From Micromussa lordhowensis (Eukaryota > Cnidaria > Anthozoa > Scleractinia > Lobophylliidae): a stretch of DNA of 64,000 nt. Made by a program: the position numbers and the translations under genes. Of the stretch, positions 1-12,077 are shown one piece after another (position 1 is the stretch's first letter; each line of letters begins with the position of its first letter). The stretch spans positions 15,869,295 through 15,933,294 of the forward strand of contig OZ026596.1 of the NCBI GenBank assembly GCA_964020085.1, read 5' to 3'. Under the pieces are notes generated by a model. The model was given only the letters and a program-made list of their open reading frames with translations, made no database searches and was not told the origin of the DNA.

Positions 1-109
1 CTTTTCGGCTTCCTTCTACTAATCGACTTTTCGGCTCCCTTCTACAAATTGACTTTTCGGCTCCCTTCTACTAATTGACTTTTTGGGTAACTTCTACTAA
101 TCGACTTCT

Positions 110-1290
110 CGGCTCCCTTCTACTAATCGACTTTTCGGCTCCCTTTTACTAATCGACTTTTCTGCTAACTTCTACTAATCGACTTTTCGGCTCCCTTCTA
201 CTAATCGACTTTTCGCCGCCCTTCTTCTAATCGACTTTTCGCCGCCCTTCTTCTAATCGACTTTTCGCCGCCTTTCGTCTAATCGTCTTTTCGCTGCCCG
301 TCTACTAATCGTCTTTTCGCCGCCCTTCAACTAATCGTCTATTCGGCTCCCTTCTACTAATCGTCTTTTCGGCTCCCTTGAACTAATTGACTTTTCTGCT
401 AACTTCTACTAATCGACTTTTCGGCTCCCTTCTACTAATCGTCTTTTCGGCTCCCTTCTACTAATCGTATTTTCGGCTCCCTTTAACTAATTGACTTTTC
501 GGCTAACTTCTACTAATTGACTTTTCGGCTAACTTCTACTAATCTACTAATCCTCCTTTCGGCTCCCTTCTACTAATCAACTTTTTGGCTCCCTTCTACT
601 AAACGACTTTTCGGCTCCCTTCTACTTATCGACTTTTCGGCTCCCTTGTACTAATCGACTTTTCGGCTCCCTTCTACTAATCGACTTTTCGGCTCCCTTC
701 TACTAATCGACTTTTCGGCTCTTTTCTACTTATCGTCTTTTCGGCTCCCTTCTACTAATCGTCTTTTCGGCTCCCTTCTACTAATCGTCTTTTCGGCTCC
801 CTTCTACTAATCGTCTTTTCGGCTCCCTTCTACTAATCGTCTTTTCGGCTCCCTTCTACTAATCGTCTTTTCGGCTCCCTTCTAGTAATCGGCTTTGTGG
901 CTCCCTTCTACTAATCGTCTTTTCGGCTCCCTTCTACTAATTTTCTTTTCGGCTCCCTTCTACTAATCGATTTTTTGGCTAAATATTACTAATCGACTTT
1001 TCGGCTCTTTTCTACTAGTCAACTTTTCGGCTCCCTTCTACTAATCGACTTTTCGGCTCCCTTTTACTAATCGACTTTTCTGCTAACTTCTACTAATCGA
1101 CTTTTCGGCTCCCTTCTACTAATCGACTTTTCGCCGCCCTTCTTCTAATCGACTTTTCGCCGCCCTTCTTCTAATCGACTTTTCGCCGCCTTTCGTCTAA
1201 TCGTCTTTTCGCCGCCCGTCTACTAATCGTCTTTTCGCCGCCCTTCAACTAATCGTCTATTCGGCTCCCTTCTACTAATCGTCTTTTCGG
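110..1290. repeat. Local ~260-bp duplication, 918 bp apart
   Basis: Bases about 110-370 recur at about 1,028-1,290. The spacing is 918 bp, which is 35 monomers plus one 8-bp extension (the 34-mer at 536). Both copies hold the TCTGCTAACT variant (161 and 1,079), a run of GCCGCCC monomers and the rare CCTTTCGTCT (271 and 1,189). Beyond about 1,290 the second copy has one extra CGT-ending monomer and then diverges. Confidence 0.75.
685..710 (+). repeat. Reference (consensus) monomer
   Basis: A clean copy of the commonest monomer. It begins CTTTTCGGCTCCC and ends TACTAATCGA. Its CpG sites are at monomer positions 6-7 and 24-25. The main variants differ in a few places: final CGT instead of CGA; GCCGCCC with TTCTTC instead of GGCTCCC with TTCTAC; TTGGGTAAC or CGGCTAAC instead of CGGCTCCC; and TTGAC, TCAAC or TTAAC instead of TCGAC at the junction to the next monomer. 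These variants are the letters from which the higher-order repeats are spelled. Confidence 0.95.
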
Positions 1291-2839
1291 CTCCCTTCTA
1301 CTAATCGTCTTTTCGGCTCCCTTGAACTAATTGACTTTTCGGCTCCCTTCTACTAATCGTCTTTTCGGCTCCCTTCTACTAATCGTATTTTCGGCTCCCT
1401 TTAACTAATTGACTTTTCGGCTAACTTCTACTAATCGACTTTTTGGCTCCCTTCTACTAATCGACTTTTTGGCTCCCTTCTACTAATCGATTTTTTGGCT
1501 AACTTTTACTAATCGACTTTTCGGCTCCCTTCTTCTAATTAACTTTTCGGCTCCCTTCTACTAATCGACTTTTTGGGTAACTTCTACTAATCGACTTTTC
1601 GGCTCCCTTCTACTAATCGACTTTTCAGCTCCCTTCAACTAATCGACTTTTCGGCTCCCTTCTACTAATCGACTTTTTGGGTAACTTCTACTAATCGACT
1701 TTTCGGCTCCCTTCTACTAATCGACTTTTCGGCTCCCTTCTAGTAATCGACTTTTTGGGTAACTTCTACTAATCGACTTTTCGGCTCCCTTCTACTAATC
1801 GACTTTTCGGCTCCCTTCAACTAATCGACTTTTCGGCTTACTTCTACTAATTGACTTTTTGCCTGACTTCTACTAATCGACTTTTAGGCTCCCTTCTACT
1901 AATTGACTTTTTGGCTAACTTCTACTTATCGACTTTTCGGCTGACTTCTAGTAATTGACTTTTCGGCTCCCTTCTACTAATCGAATTTTTGGGTAACTTC
2001 TACTAATCGACTTTTCGGCTCCCTTCTACTAATCGACTTTTTGGCTGCCTTGTCCTAATCGACTTTTCGGTTCCGTTTTACTAATCGACTTTTCGGCTAA
2101 CTTCTACTAATCGACTTTTCGCCGCCCTTCTTCTAATCGACTTTTTGCCGCCCTTCTTCTAATCGACTTTTCGCCGCCCTTCTTCTTATCGTCTTTTCGC
2201 CGCCCTTCTACTAATCGTCTTTTCGCCGCCCTTCCACTAATCGTCTTTTCGGCTCCCTTCTTCTAATCGTCTTTTTGGCTTCCTTCTACTAATCGTCTTT
2301 TCGGCTCCCTTCTACTAATCATCTTTTCGGCTACCCTCTACTAATCGTCTTTTTGGCTCCCTTCTACTAATCGTCTTTTCGTCTCCCTTCTACTTATCGT
2401 CTTTTCGGCTCCCTTCAACTAATCGATTTTTTGGCTAACTTCTACTAATCGACTTTTCGGCTCCCTTGTACCAATCGACTTTTCGTCTCCCTTCTACTAA
2501 TCGACTTTTCGGCTCCCTTCTACTAATTAACTTTTCAGCTCCCTTCTACTAATCAACTTTTCGGCTCTCTTCTACTAATCGACTTTTCGGCTTCCTTCTA
2601 CTAATCGATTTTTCGGCTCCCTTCTACTAATCGACTTTTCGGCTCCCTTCTACTAATCGACTTTTTGGGTAACTTCTACTAATAGACTTTTAGGCTCCCT
2701 TCTACTAATCGACTTTTCGTCTCCCTTTTACTAATCGACTTTTTGGCTAACTTCTACTAATCGACTTTTCGGCTCCCTTCTACTAATCGACTTTTCGGCT
2801 CCCTTCTACTAATCGACTTTTCGCCGCCCTTCTTCTAAT

Positions 2840-4349
2840 CGTCTCTTCGCCGCCCGTCTACTAATCGTCTCTTCGCCCCCCTTTAACTAATCGTCTACTA
2901 ATGGTATTTTCGGCTCCCTTTAACTAATTGACTTTTCGGCTAACTTCTACTAATTGACTTTTCGGCTAACTTCTACTAATCTACTAATCGTCCTTTCGGC
3001 TCTTTTCTACTAATCAACCTTTTTGGCTCCCTTCTACTAAACGACTTTTCGGCTCCCTTCTTCTAATCGTCTTTTCGGCTCCCTTCTACTAATCGTCTTT
3101 TCAGCTCCCTTCTACTAATCGTCTTTTCGGCTCCCTTCTACTAATTTACTTTTCGGCTCCCTTCTACTAATCGATTTTTTGGCTAAATATTACTAATCGA
3201 CTTTTCGGCTCCCTTCTACGAATCAACTTTTCGGCTCCCTTCTACTAATCGACTTTTCGGCTCCCTTCTACTAATCGATTTTTTGGCTAACTTTTACTAA
3301 TCGACTTTTCGGCTCCCTTCTACTAATCGACTTTTCGGCTCCCTTCTTCTAATTAACTTTTCGGCTCCCTTCTACTAATCGACTTTTCAGCTCTCTTCTA
3401 CTAATCGACTTTTCGGCTTCCTTCTACTAATCGACTTTTCAGCTCCCTTCTACTAATCGACTTTTCGGCTCCCATCTACTAACCGACTTTTTGGTTAACT
3501 TCTACTAATCGTCTTTTCGTCTCCCTTCTACTTATCGCTTTTCGGCTCCCTTCAACTAATCGATTTTTTGGCTAACTTCTACTAATCGACTTTTCGGCTC
3601 CCTTCTACCAACCAACTTTTCGTCTCCCTTCTACTAATCGACTTTTCGACTCCCTTCTACTAATCGACTTTTCGGCTCTCTTCTACTAATCGACTTTTCG
3701 GCTTCCTTCTACTAATCGACTTTTCGGCTCCCTTCTACAAATTGACTTTTCGGCTCCCTTCTACTAATTGACTATTTGGCTCCCTTCTACTAATCGATTT
3801 TTTGGCTAACTTTTACTAATCGACTTTTCGGCTCCCTTCTTCTAATTAAATTTTCGGCTCCCTTCTACTAATCGACTTTTTGGGTAACTTCTACTAATCG
3901 AGTTTTCGGCTCCCTTCTACTAATCGACTTTTCAGCTCCCTTCAACTAATCGACTCTTCGGCTCCCTTCTACTAATCGACTTTTTGGGTAACTTCTACTA
4001 ATCGACTTTTCGGCTCCCTTCTACTAATCGACTTTTCGGCTCCCTTCTACTAATCGACTTTTTGGGTAACTTCTACTAATCGACTTTTCGGCTCCCTTCT
4101 ACTAATCGACTTTTCGGCTCCCTTCAACTAATCGACTTTTCGGCTTACTTCTACTTTTTGACTTTTTGGCTGACTTCTACTAATCGACTTTTAGGCTCCC
4201 TTCTACTAATTGACTTTTTGGCTAACTTCTACTTATCAACTTTTCGGCTGACTTCTAGTAATTGACTTTTCGGCTCCCTTCTACTAATCTAATTTTTGGG
4301 TAACTTCTACTAATCGAGTTTTTGGCTCCCTTGTCCTAATCGACTTTTC
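2840..4349. repeat. Mosaic block in the left flank
   Basis: No single HOR period covers this stretch. About 3,060-3,760 resembles the 3.3-kb family (compare 13,200-14,040 and 31,250-31,860), including CCAACCAAC followed by CGTCTCCC. About 3,780-4,340 repeats 1,475-2,070 at offset 2,307, falling to 2,281 after the loss of one monomer. It also holds an 11-bp partial monomer (2,895-2,905), one 27-mer (near 3,018, CCTTTTT for CTTTTT) and one 25-mer (a T lost before 3,538). Three length errors this close together are unusual for this array. Confidence 0.75.
2895..2905 (+). repeat. 11-bp partial monomer, phase break
   Basis: The monomer ending at 2,894 is followed by only 11 bases, CTACTAATGGT, before the next full monomer at 2,906. 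The array is out of phase with the 26-bp register from here on. It is the only large break in the register apart from the 8-bp extensions. It looks like a 15-bp deletion, or an exchange between misaligned ACTAAT motifs. ATGGT at the end is also rare in the window. Confidence 0.85.
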
Positions 4350-5401
4350 GGCTCCGTTTTACTAATCGACTTTTCGGCTAACTTCTACTAATCGACTTTT
4401 CGGCTCCCTTCTACTAATCGACTTTTCGGCTCCCTTCTACTAATCGACTTTTCGCCGCCCTTCTTCTAATCGACTTTTCGCCGCCCTTCTTCTAATCGAC
4501 TTTTCGCCGCCCTTCTTCTAATCGTCTTTTCGCCGCCCGTCTACTAATCGTCTTTTCGCCGCCCTTCAACTAATCGTCTATTCGGCTCCCTTCTACTAAT
4601 CGTCTTTTCGGCTCCCTTCTACTAATCGTCTTTTCGGCTCCCTTTAACTAATTGACTTTTCGGCTAACTTCTACTAATTGACTTTTCGGCTAACTTCTAC
4701 TAATCTACTAATCGTCCTTTCGGCTCCCTTCTACTAATCAACTTTTCGGCTCCCTTCTACTAATCGACTTTTCGGCTCCCTTCTACTAATCGACTTTTCG
4801 TCTCCCTTCTACTAATCGACTTTTCGGCTCCCTTCCACTAATTAACTTTTAGACTCCCTTCTACTAATCGACTTTTCGGCTCTCTTCTACTAATCGACTT
4901 TTCGGCTTCCTTCTACTAATCGACTTTTCGGCTCCCTACTACAAATTGACTTTTCGGCTCCCTTCTACTTATTGACTTTTTGGGTAACTTCTACTAATCG
5001 ACTTCTCGGCTCCCTTCTACTAATCGACTTTTCGGCTCCCTTTTACTAATCAACTTTTCTGCCTACTTCTACTAATCGACTTTTCGGCTCCCTTCTACTA
5101 ATCGACTTTTCGGCTCCCTTCTACTAATCGACTTTTCGCCGCCCTTCTTCTAATCGACTTTTCGCCGCCCTTCTTCTAATCGACTTTTCGCCGCCCTTCT
5201 TCTACTCGTCTTTTCGCCGCCCGTCTACTAATCGTCTTTTCGCCGCCCTTCAACTAATCGTCTATTCGGCTCCCTTCTACTAATCGTCTTTTCGGCTCCC
5301 TTCTACTAATCGTCTTTTCGGCTCCCTTTAACTAATTGACTTTTCGGCTAACTTCTACTAATTGACTTTTCGGCTAACTTCTACTAATCTACTAATCGTC
5401 C
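4350..5401. repeat. Block matching 58,240-59,266
   Basis: The CGTCC sites after the 34-mers fall at 4,713, 5,397 and 5,795 here and at 58,578, 59,262 and 59,660 near the right end. The spacings are identical (684 and 398 bp) and the offset is 53,865. To the left the offset becomes 53,891, because this copy has one extra GCCGCCC-type monomer. The similarity fades near 4,350. The block leads directly into the 2,148-bp HOR. Confidence 0.8.
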
Positions 5402-7549
5402 TTTCGGCTCCCTTCTACTAATCAACTTTTTGGCTCCCTTCTACTAAACGACTTTTCGGCTCCCTTCTACTAATCGACTTTTCGGCTCCCTTTTACTAAT
5501 CAACTTTTCGGCTAACTTCTACTAATCGACTTTTCGGCTCCCTTCTACTAATCGACTTTTCGGCTCCTTTCTACTAATCGACTTTTCGCCGCCCTTCTTC
5601 TAATCGTCTCTTCGCCGCCCGTCTACTAATCGTCTCTTCGCCGCCCTTCAACTAATCGTCTTTTCGGCTCCCTTCTACTAATCGTCTTTTCGGCTCCCTT
5701 CTACTAATAGTATTTTCGGCTCCCTTTAACTAATTGACTTTTCAGCTAACTTCTACTAATTGACTTTTCGGCTAACTTCTACTAATCTACTAATCGTCCT
5801 TTCGGCTCCCTTCTACTAATCAACTTTTTGGCTCCCTTCTACTAATCGACTTTTCGGCTCCCTTCTACTAATCGACTTTTTGTCTCCCTTCTACTAATCG
5901 ACTTTTCGGCTCCCTTCTACTAATTAACTTTTCGACTCCCTTCTACTAATCGACTTTTCGGCTCTCTTTTACTAATCGACTTTTCGGCTTCCTTCTACTA
6001 ATCGACTTTTCGGCTCCCTTCTACAAATTGACTTTTCGGCTCCCTTCTACTAATTGACTTTTTGGGTAACTTCTACTAATCGACTTCTCGGCTCCCTTCT
6101 ACTAATCGACTTTTCGGCTCCCTTTTACTAATCGACTTTTCTGCTAACTTCTACTAATCGACTTTTCGGCTCCCTTCTACTAATCAACTTTTCGCCGCCC
6201 TTCTTCTAATCGACTTTTCGCCGCCCTTCTTGTAATCGACTTTTCGCCGCCTTTCTTCTAATCGTCTTTTCGCCGCCCGTCTACTAATCGTCTTTTCGGC
6301 TCCCTTCTACTAATCGTCTTTTCGGCTCCCTTCTACTAATCGTCTTTTCGGCTCCCTTGAACTAATTGACTTTTCTGCTAACTTCTACTAATCGACTTTT
6401 CGGCTCCCTTCTACTAATCGTCTTTTCGGCTCCCTTCTACTAATCGTATTTTCGGCTCCCTTTAACTAATTGACTTTTCGGCTAACTTCTACTAATTGAC
6501 TTTTCGGCTAACTTCTACTAATCTACTAATCGTCCTTTCGGCTCCCTTCTACTAATCAACTTTTTGGCTCCCTTCTACTAAACGACTTTTCGGCTCCCTT
6601 CTACTAATCGACTTTTCGGCTCCCTTGTACTAATCGACTTTTCGGCTCCCTTCTACTAATCGACTTTTCGGCTCCCTTCTACTAATCGACTTTTCGGCTC
6701 TTTTCTACTTATCGTCTTTTCGGCTCCCTTCTACTAATCGTCTTTTCGGCTACCTTCTACTAATCGTCTTTTCGGCTCCCTTCTACTAATCGTCTTTTCG
6801 GCTCCCTTCTACTAATCGTCTTTTCGGCTCCCTTCTACTAATCGTCTTTTCGGCTCCCTTCTAGTAATCGGCTTTGCGGCTCCCTTCTACTAATCGTCTT
6901 TTCGGCTCCCTTCTACTAATTTTCTTTTCGGCTCCCTTCTACTAATCGATTTTTTGGCTAAATATTACTAATCGACTTTTCGGCTCCCTTCTACTAATCA
7001 ACTTTTCGGCTCCCTTCTACTAATCGACTTTTTGGCTCCCTTCTACTAATCGATTTTTTGGCTAACTTTTACTAATCGACTTTTCGCCTCCCTTCTTCTA
7101 ATTAACTTTTCGGCTCCCTTCTACTAATCGACTTTTTGGGTAACTTCTACTAATCGACTTTTCGGCTCCCTTCTACTAATCGACTTTTCAGCTCCCTTCA
7201 ACTAATCGACTTTTCGGCTCCCTTCTACTAATCGACTTTTTGGGTAACTTCTACTAATCGACTTTTCGGCTCCCTTCTACTAATCGACTTTTCGGCTCCC
7301 TTCTACTAATCGACTTTTTGGGTAACTTCTACTAATTGACTTTTTGGCTGACTTCTACTAATCGACTTTTAGGCTCCCTTCTACTAATTGACTTTTTGGC
7401 TAACTTCTACTTATCGACTTTTCGGCTGACTTCTAGTAATTGACTTTTCGGCTCCCTTCTACTAATCGAATTTTTGGGTAACTTCTACTAATCGACTTTT
7501 CGGCTCCCTTCTACTAATCGAATTTTTGGGTAACTTCTACTAATCGACT
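5402..7549. repeat. 2,148-bp HOR, copy A
   Basis: The unit is 82 monomers, two of them 34-mers (82 x 26 + 16 = 2,148). Sites at 5,795 and 6,531 recur at 7,943 and 8,679, then at 10,091 and 10,827, each exactly 2,148 bp apart. Copy A has one more CGT-ending monomer before the CTTTGCGGCT variant (6,872) and one fewer after it than copy B, so the total length is the same. A private base is the A in TACCTTC at 6,752. Copy A keeps the ancestral A at 6,607 and 6,867 where B and C share derived bases. Confidence 0.9.
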
Positions 7550-9697
7550 TTTCGGCTCCCTTCTACTAATCAACTTTTTGGCTCCCTTCTACTAAACGAC
7601 TTTTCGGCTCCCTTCTACTAATCGACTTTTCGGCTCCCTTTTACTAATCAACTTTTCGGCTAACTTCTACTAATCGACTTTTCGGCTCCCTTCTACTAAT
7701 CGACTTTTCGGCTCCTTTCTACTAATCGACTTTTCGCCGCCCTTCTTCTAATCGTCTCTTCGCCGCCCGTCTACTAATCGTCTCTTCGCCGCCCTTCAAC
7801 TAATCGTCTTTTCGGCTCCCTTCTACTAATCGTCTTTTCGGCTCCCTTCTACTAATCGTATTTTCGGCTCCCTTTAACTAATTGACTTTTCAGCTAACTT
7901 CTACTAATTGACTTTTCGGCTAACTTCTACTAATCTACTAATCGTCCTTTCGGCTCCCTTCTACTAATCAACTTTTTGGCTCCCTTCTACTAATCGACTT
8001 TTCGGCTCCCTTCTACTAATAGACTTTTCGTCTCCCTTCTACTAATCGACTTTTCGGCTCCCTTCTACTAATTAACTTTTCGACTCCCTTCTACTAATCG
8101 ACTTTTCGGCTCTCTTTTACTAATCGACTTTTCGGCTTCCTTCTACTAATCGACTTTTCGGCTCCCTTCTACAAATTGACTTTTCGGCTCCCTTCTACTA
8201 ATTGACTTTTTGGGTAACTTCTACTAATCGACTTCTCGGCTCCCTTCTACTAATCGACTTTTCGGCTCCCTTTTACTAATCGACTTTTCTGCTAACTTCT
8301 ACTAATCGACTTTTCGGCTCCCTTCTACTAATCAACTTTTCGCCGCCCTTCTTCTAATCGACTTTTCGCCGCCCTTCTTGTAATCGACTTTTCGCCGCCT
8401 TTCTTCTAATCGTCTTTTCGCCGCCCGTCTACTAATCGTCTTTTCGGCTCCCTTCTACTAATCGTCTTTTCGGCTCCCTTCTACTAATCGTCTTTTCGGC
8501 TCCCTTGAACTAATTGACTTTTCTGCTAACTTCTACTAATCGACTTTTCGGCTCCCTTCTACTAATCGTCTTTTCGGCTCCCTTCTACTAATCGTATTTT
8601 CGGCTCCCTTTAACTAATTGACTTTTCGGCTAACTTCTACTAATTGACTTTTCGGCTAACTTCTACTAATCTACTAATCGTCCTTTCGGCTCCCTTCTAC
8701 TAATCAACTTTTTGGCTCCCTTCTACTAAACGACTTTTCGGCTCCCTTCTACTAGTCGACTTTTCGGCTCCCTTGTACTAATCGACTTTTCGGCTCCCTT
8801 CTACTAATCGACTTTTCGGCTCCCTTCTACTAATCGACTTTTCGGCTCTTTTCTACTTATCGTCTTTTCGGCTCCCTTCTACTAATCGTCTTTTCGGCTC
8901 CCTTCTACTAATCGTCTTTTCGGCTCCCTTCTACTAATCGTCTTTTCGGCTCCCTTCTACTAATCGTCTTTTCGGCTCCCTTCTAGTATTCGGCTTTGCG
9001 GCTCCCTTCTACTAATCGTCTTTTCGGCTCCCTTCTACTAATCGTCTTTTCGGCTCCCTTCTACTAATTTTCTTTTCGGCTCCCTTCTACTAATCGATTT
9101 TTTGGCTAAATATTACTAATCGACTTTTCGGCTCCCTTCTACTAATCAACTTTTCGGCTCCCTTCTACTAATCGACTTTTTGGCTCCCTTCTACTAATCG
9201 ATTTTTTGGCTATTTTTTACTAATCGACTTTTCGCCTCCCTTCTTCTAATTAACTTTTCGGCTCCCTTCTACTAATCGACTTTTTGGGTAACTTCTACTA
9301 ATCGACTTTTCGGCTCCCTTCTACTAATCGACTTTTCAGCTCCCTTCAACTAATCGACTTTTCGGCTCCCTTCTACTAATCGACTTTTTGGGTAACTTCT
9401 ACTAATCGACTTTTCGGCTCCCTTCTACTAATCGACTTTTCGGCTCCCTTCTACTAATCGACTTTTTGGGTAACTTCTACTAATTGACTTTTTGGCTGAC
9501 TTCTACTAATCGACTTTTAGGCTCCCTTCTACTAATTGACTTTTTGGCTAACTTCTACTTATCGACTTTTCGGCTGACTTCTAGTAATTGACTTTTCGGC
9601 TCCCTTCTACTAATCGAATTTTTGGGTAACTTCTACTAATCGACTTTTCGGCTCCCTTCTACTAATCGAATTTTTGGGTAACTTCTACTAATCGACT
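7550..9697. repeat. 2,148-bp HOR, copy B
   Basis: Second tandem copy. It shares ACTAGTCGAC (G at 8,755) and TAGTATT (T at 8,989) with copy C but not with A, so B and C look like sisters. It shares with A the lack of three monomers that copy C has near 11,600-11,690. These two patterns conflict under simple stepwise duplication; one of them needs a later deletion or conversion. Confidence 0.9.
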
Positions 9698-11898
9698 TTT
9701 AGGCTCCCTTCTACTAATCAACTTTTTGGCTCCCTTCTACTAAACGACTTTTCGGCTCCCTTCTACTAATCGACTTTTCGGCTCCCTTTTACTAATCAAC
9801 TTTTCGGCTAACTTCTACTAATCGACTTTTCGGCTCCCTTCTACTAATCGACTTTTCGGCTCCTTTCTACTAATCGACTTTTCGCCGCCCTTCTTCTAAT
9901 CGTCTCTTCGCCGCCCGTCTACTAATCGTCTCTTCGCCGCCCTTCAACTAATCGTCTTTTCGGCTCCCTTCTACTAATCGTCTTTTCGGCTCCCTTCTAC
10001 TAATCGTATTTTCGGCTCCCTTTAACTAATTGACTTTTCAGCTAACTTCTACTAATTGACTTTTCGGCTAACTTCTACTAATCTACTAATCGTCCTTTCG
10101 GCTCCCTTCTACTAATCAACTTTTTGGCTCCCTTCTACTAATCGACTTTTCGGCTCCCTTCTACTAATCGACTTTTCGTCTCCCTTCTACTAATCGACTT
10201 TTCGGCTCCCTTCTACTAATTAACTTTTCGACTCCCTTCTACTAATCGACTTTTCGGCTCTCTTTTACTAATCGACTTTTCGGCTTCCTTCTACTAATCG
10301 ACTTTTCGGCTCCCTTCTACAAATTGACTTTTCGGCTCCCTTCTACTAATTGACTTTTTGGGTAACTTCTACTAATCGACTTCTCGGCTCCCTTCTACTA
10401 ATCGACTTTTCGGCTCCCTTTTACTAATCGACTTTTCTGCTAACTTCTACTTATCGACTTTTCGGCTCCCTTCTACTAATCAACTTTTCGCCGCCCTTCT
10501 TCTAATCGACTTTTCGCCGCCCTTCTTGTAATCGACTTTTCGCCGCCTTTCTTCTAATCGTCTTTTCGCCGCCCGTCTACTAATCGTCTTTTCGGCTCCC
10601 TTCTACTAATCGTCTTTTCGGCTCCCTTCTACTAATCGTCTTTTCGGCTCCCTTGAACTAATTGACTTTTCTGCTAACTTCTACTAATCGACTTTTCGGC
10701 TCCCTTCTACTAATCGTCTTTTCGGCTCCCTTCTACTAATCGTATTTTCGGCTCCCTTTAACTAATTGACTTTTCGGCTAACTTCTACTAATTGACTTTT
10801 CGGCTAACTTCTACTAATCTACTAATCGTCCTTTCGGCTCCCTTCTACTAATCAACTTTTTGGCTCCCTTCTACTAAACGACTTTTCGGCTCCCTTCTAC
10901 TAGTCGACTTTTCGGCTCCCTTGTACTAATCGACTTTTCGGCTCCCTTCTACTAATCGACTTTTCGGCTCCCTTCTACTAATCGACTTTTCGGCTCTTTT
11001 CTACTTATCGTCTTTTCGGCTCCCTTCTACTAATCGTCTTTTCGGCTCCCTTCTACTAATCGTCTTTTCGGCTCCCTTCTACTAATCGTCTTTTCGGCTC
11101 CCTTCTACTAATCGTCTTTTCGGCTCCCTTCTAGTATTCGGCTTTGCGGCTCCCTTCTACTAATCGTCTTTTCGGCTCCCTTCTACTAATTTTCTTTTCG
11201 GCTCCCTTCTACTAATCGATTTTTTGGCTAAATATTACTAATCGACTTTTCGGCTCCCTTCTACTAATCAACTTTTCGGCTCCCTTCTACTAATCGACTT
11301 TTTGGCTCCCTTCTACTAATCGATTTTTTGGCTAACTTTTACTAATCGACTTTTTGGCTCCCTTCTTCTAATTAACTTTTCGGCTCCCTTCTACTAATCG
11401 ACTTTTTGGGTAACTTCTACTAATCGACTTTTTCGGCTCCCTTCTACTAATCGACTTTTCAGCTCCCTTCAACTAATCGACTTTTCGGCTCCCTTCTACT
11501 AATCGACTTTTTGGGTAACTTCTACTAATCGACTTTTCGGCTCCCTTCTACTAATCGACTTTTCGGCTCCCTTCTACTAATCGACTTTTTGGGTAACTTC
11601 TACTAATCGACTTTTCGGCTCCCTTCTACTAATCGACTTTTTGGCTCCCTTCAACTAATCGACTTTTCGGCTTACTTCTACTAATTGACTTTTTGGCTGA
11701 CTTCTACTAATCGACTTTTAGGCTCCCTTCTACTAATTGACTTTTTGGCTAACTTCTACTTATCGACTTTTCGGCTGACTTCTAGTAATTGACTTTTCGG
11801 CTCCCTTCTACTAATCGAATTTTTGGGTAACTTCTACTAATCGACTTTTCGGCTCCCTTCTACTAATCGAATTTTTGGGTAACTTCTACTAATCGACT
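9698..11898. repeat. 2,148-bp HOR, copy C (2,201 bp)
   Basis: Third copy, 53 bp longer than the norm. Near 11,600-11,690 it has three extra monomers (one ending CAACTAATCGA, one with CGGCTTAC) that also occur in the left and right flank blocks. It has one fewer CGT-ending monomer than B near 11,160, and one extra T (27-mer starting 11,428). The net change, 3 - 1 monomers plus 1 bp, accounts for the 53 bp. Confidence 0.88.
11428..11454 (+). repeat. 27-bp monomer with one extra T
   Basis: The opening T-run has five T before CGGCT instead of four. This is the only such +1 T in a CGG-type monomer that I noticed, and it belongs to copy C of the 2,148-bp HOR only. It could be real slippage or a homopolymer sequencing error. 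Confidence 0.8.
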
Positions 11899-12077
11899 TT
11901 TCGGCTCCCTTCTACTAATCAACTTTTTGGCTCCCTTCTACTAAACGACTTTTCGGCTCCCTTCTACTAATCGACTTTTCGGCTCCCTTTTACTAATCAA
12001 CTTTTCGGCTAACTTCTACTAATCGACTTTTCGGCTCCCTTCTACTAATCGACTTTTCGGCTCCTTTCTACTAATCG
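11899..12077. repeat. Stub of a fourth 2,148-bp HOR copy
   Basis: The first ~180 bp of the HOR (compare 9,698 onward) restart here. At 12,078 the sequence switches to CGTCTTTTC where the HOR has CGACTTTTC. The series is therefore cut by a junction to another part of the array. The junction lies within the shared TACTAATCG motif and cannot be placed exactly. Confidence 0.8.

Larger units (their letters stand above)
1..2839. repeat. Left flank block, counterpart of 59,845-62,839
   Basis: About 109 monomers whose variant order is repeated near the right end of the window. Base 1 matches 59,845 (offset 59,844). The offset grows in whole-monomer steps to 59,870, 59,974 and then 60,000, which holds from about 2,050 to 2,839. 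Shared rare variants include CCTTTCGTCT (271 and 60,115), a 34-mer followed by CCTCC instead of CGTCC (552 and 60,422), TTGTCC (2,050 and 62,050) and CTACCCTCTA (2,331 and 62,331). The match stops at about 2,840, where this copy has CGTCTCTTC and the right copy continues with CGACTTTTC. Confidence 0.85.

Noticed and set aside
960..1000. AAATATTAC variant monomer as a transposon remnant or promoter TATA element
   Set aside because: It is a normal-length monomer with a few substitutions and occurs more than twenty times at regular HOR positions; nothing foreign is inserted.
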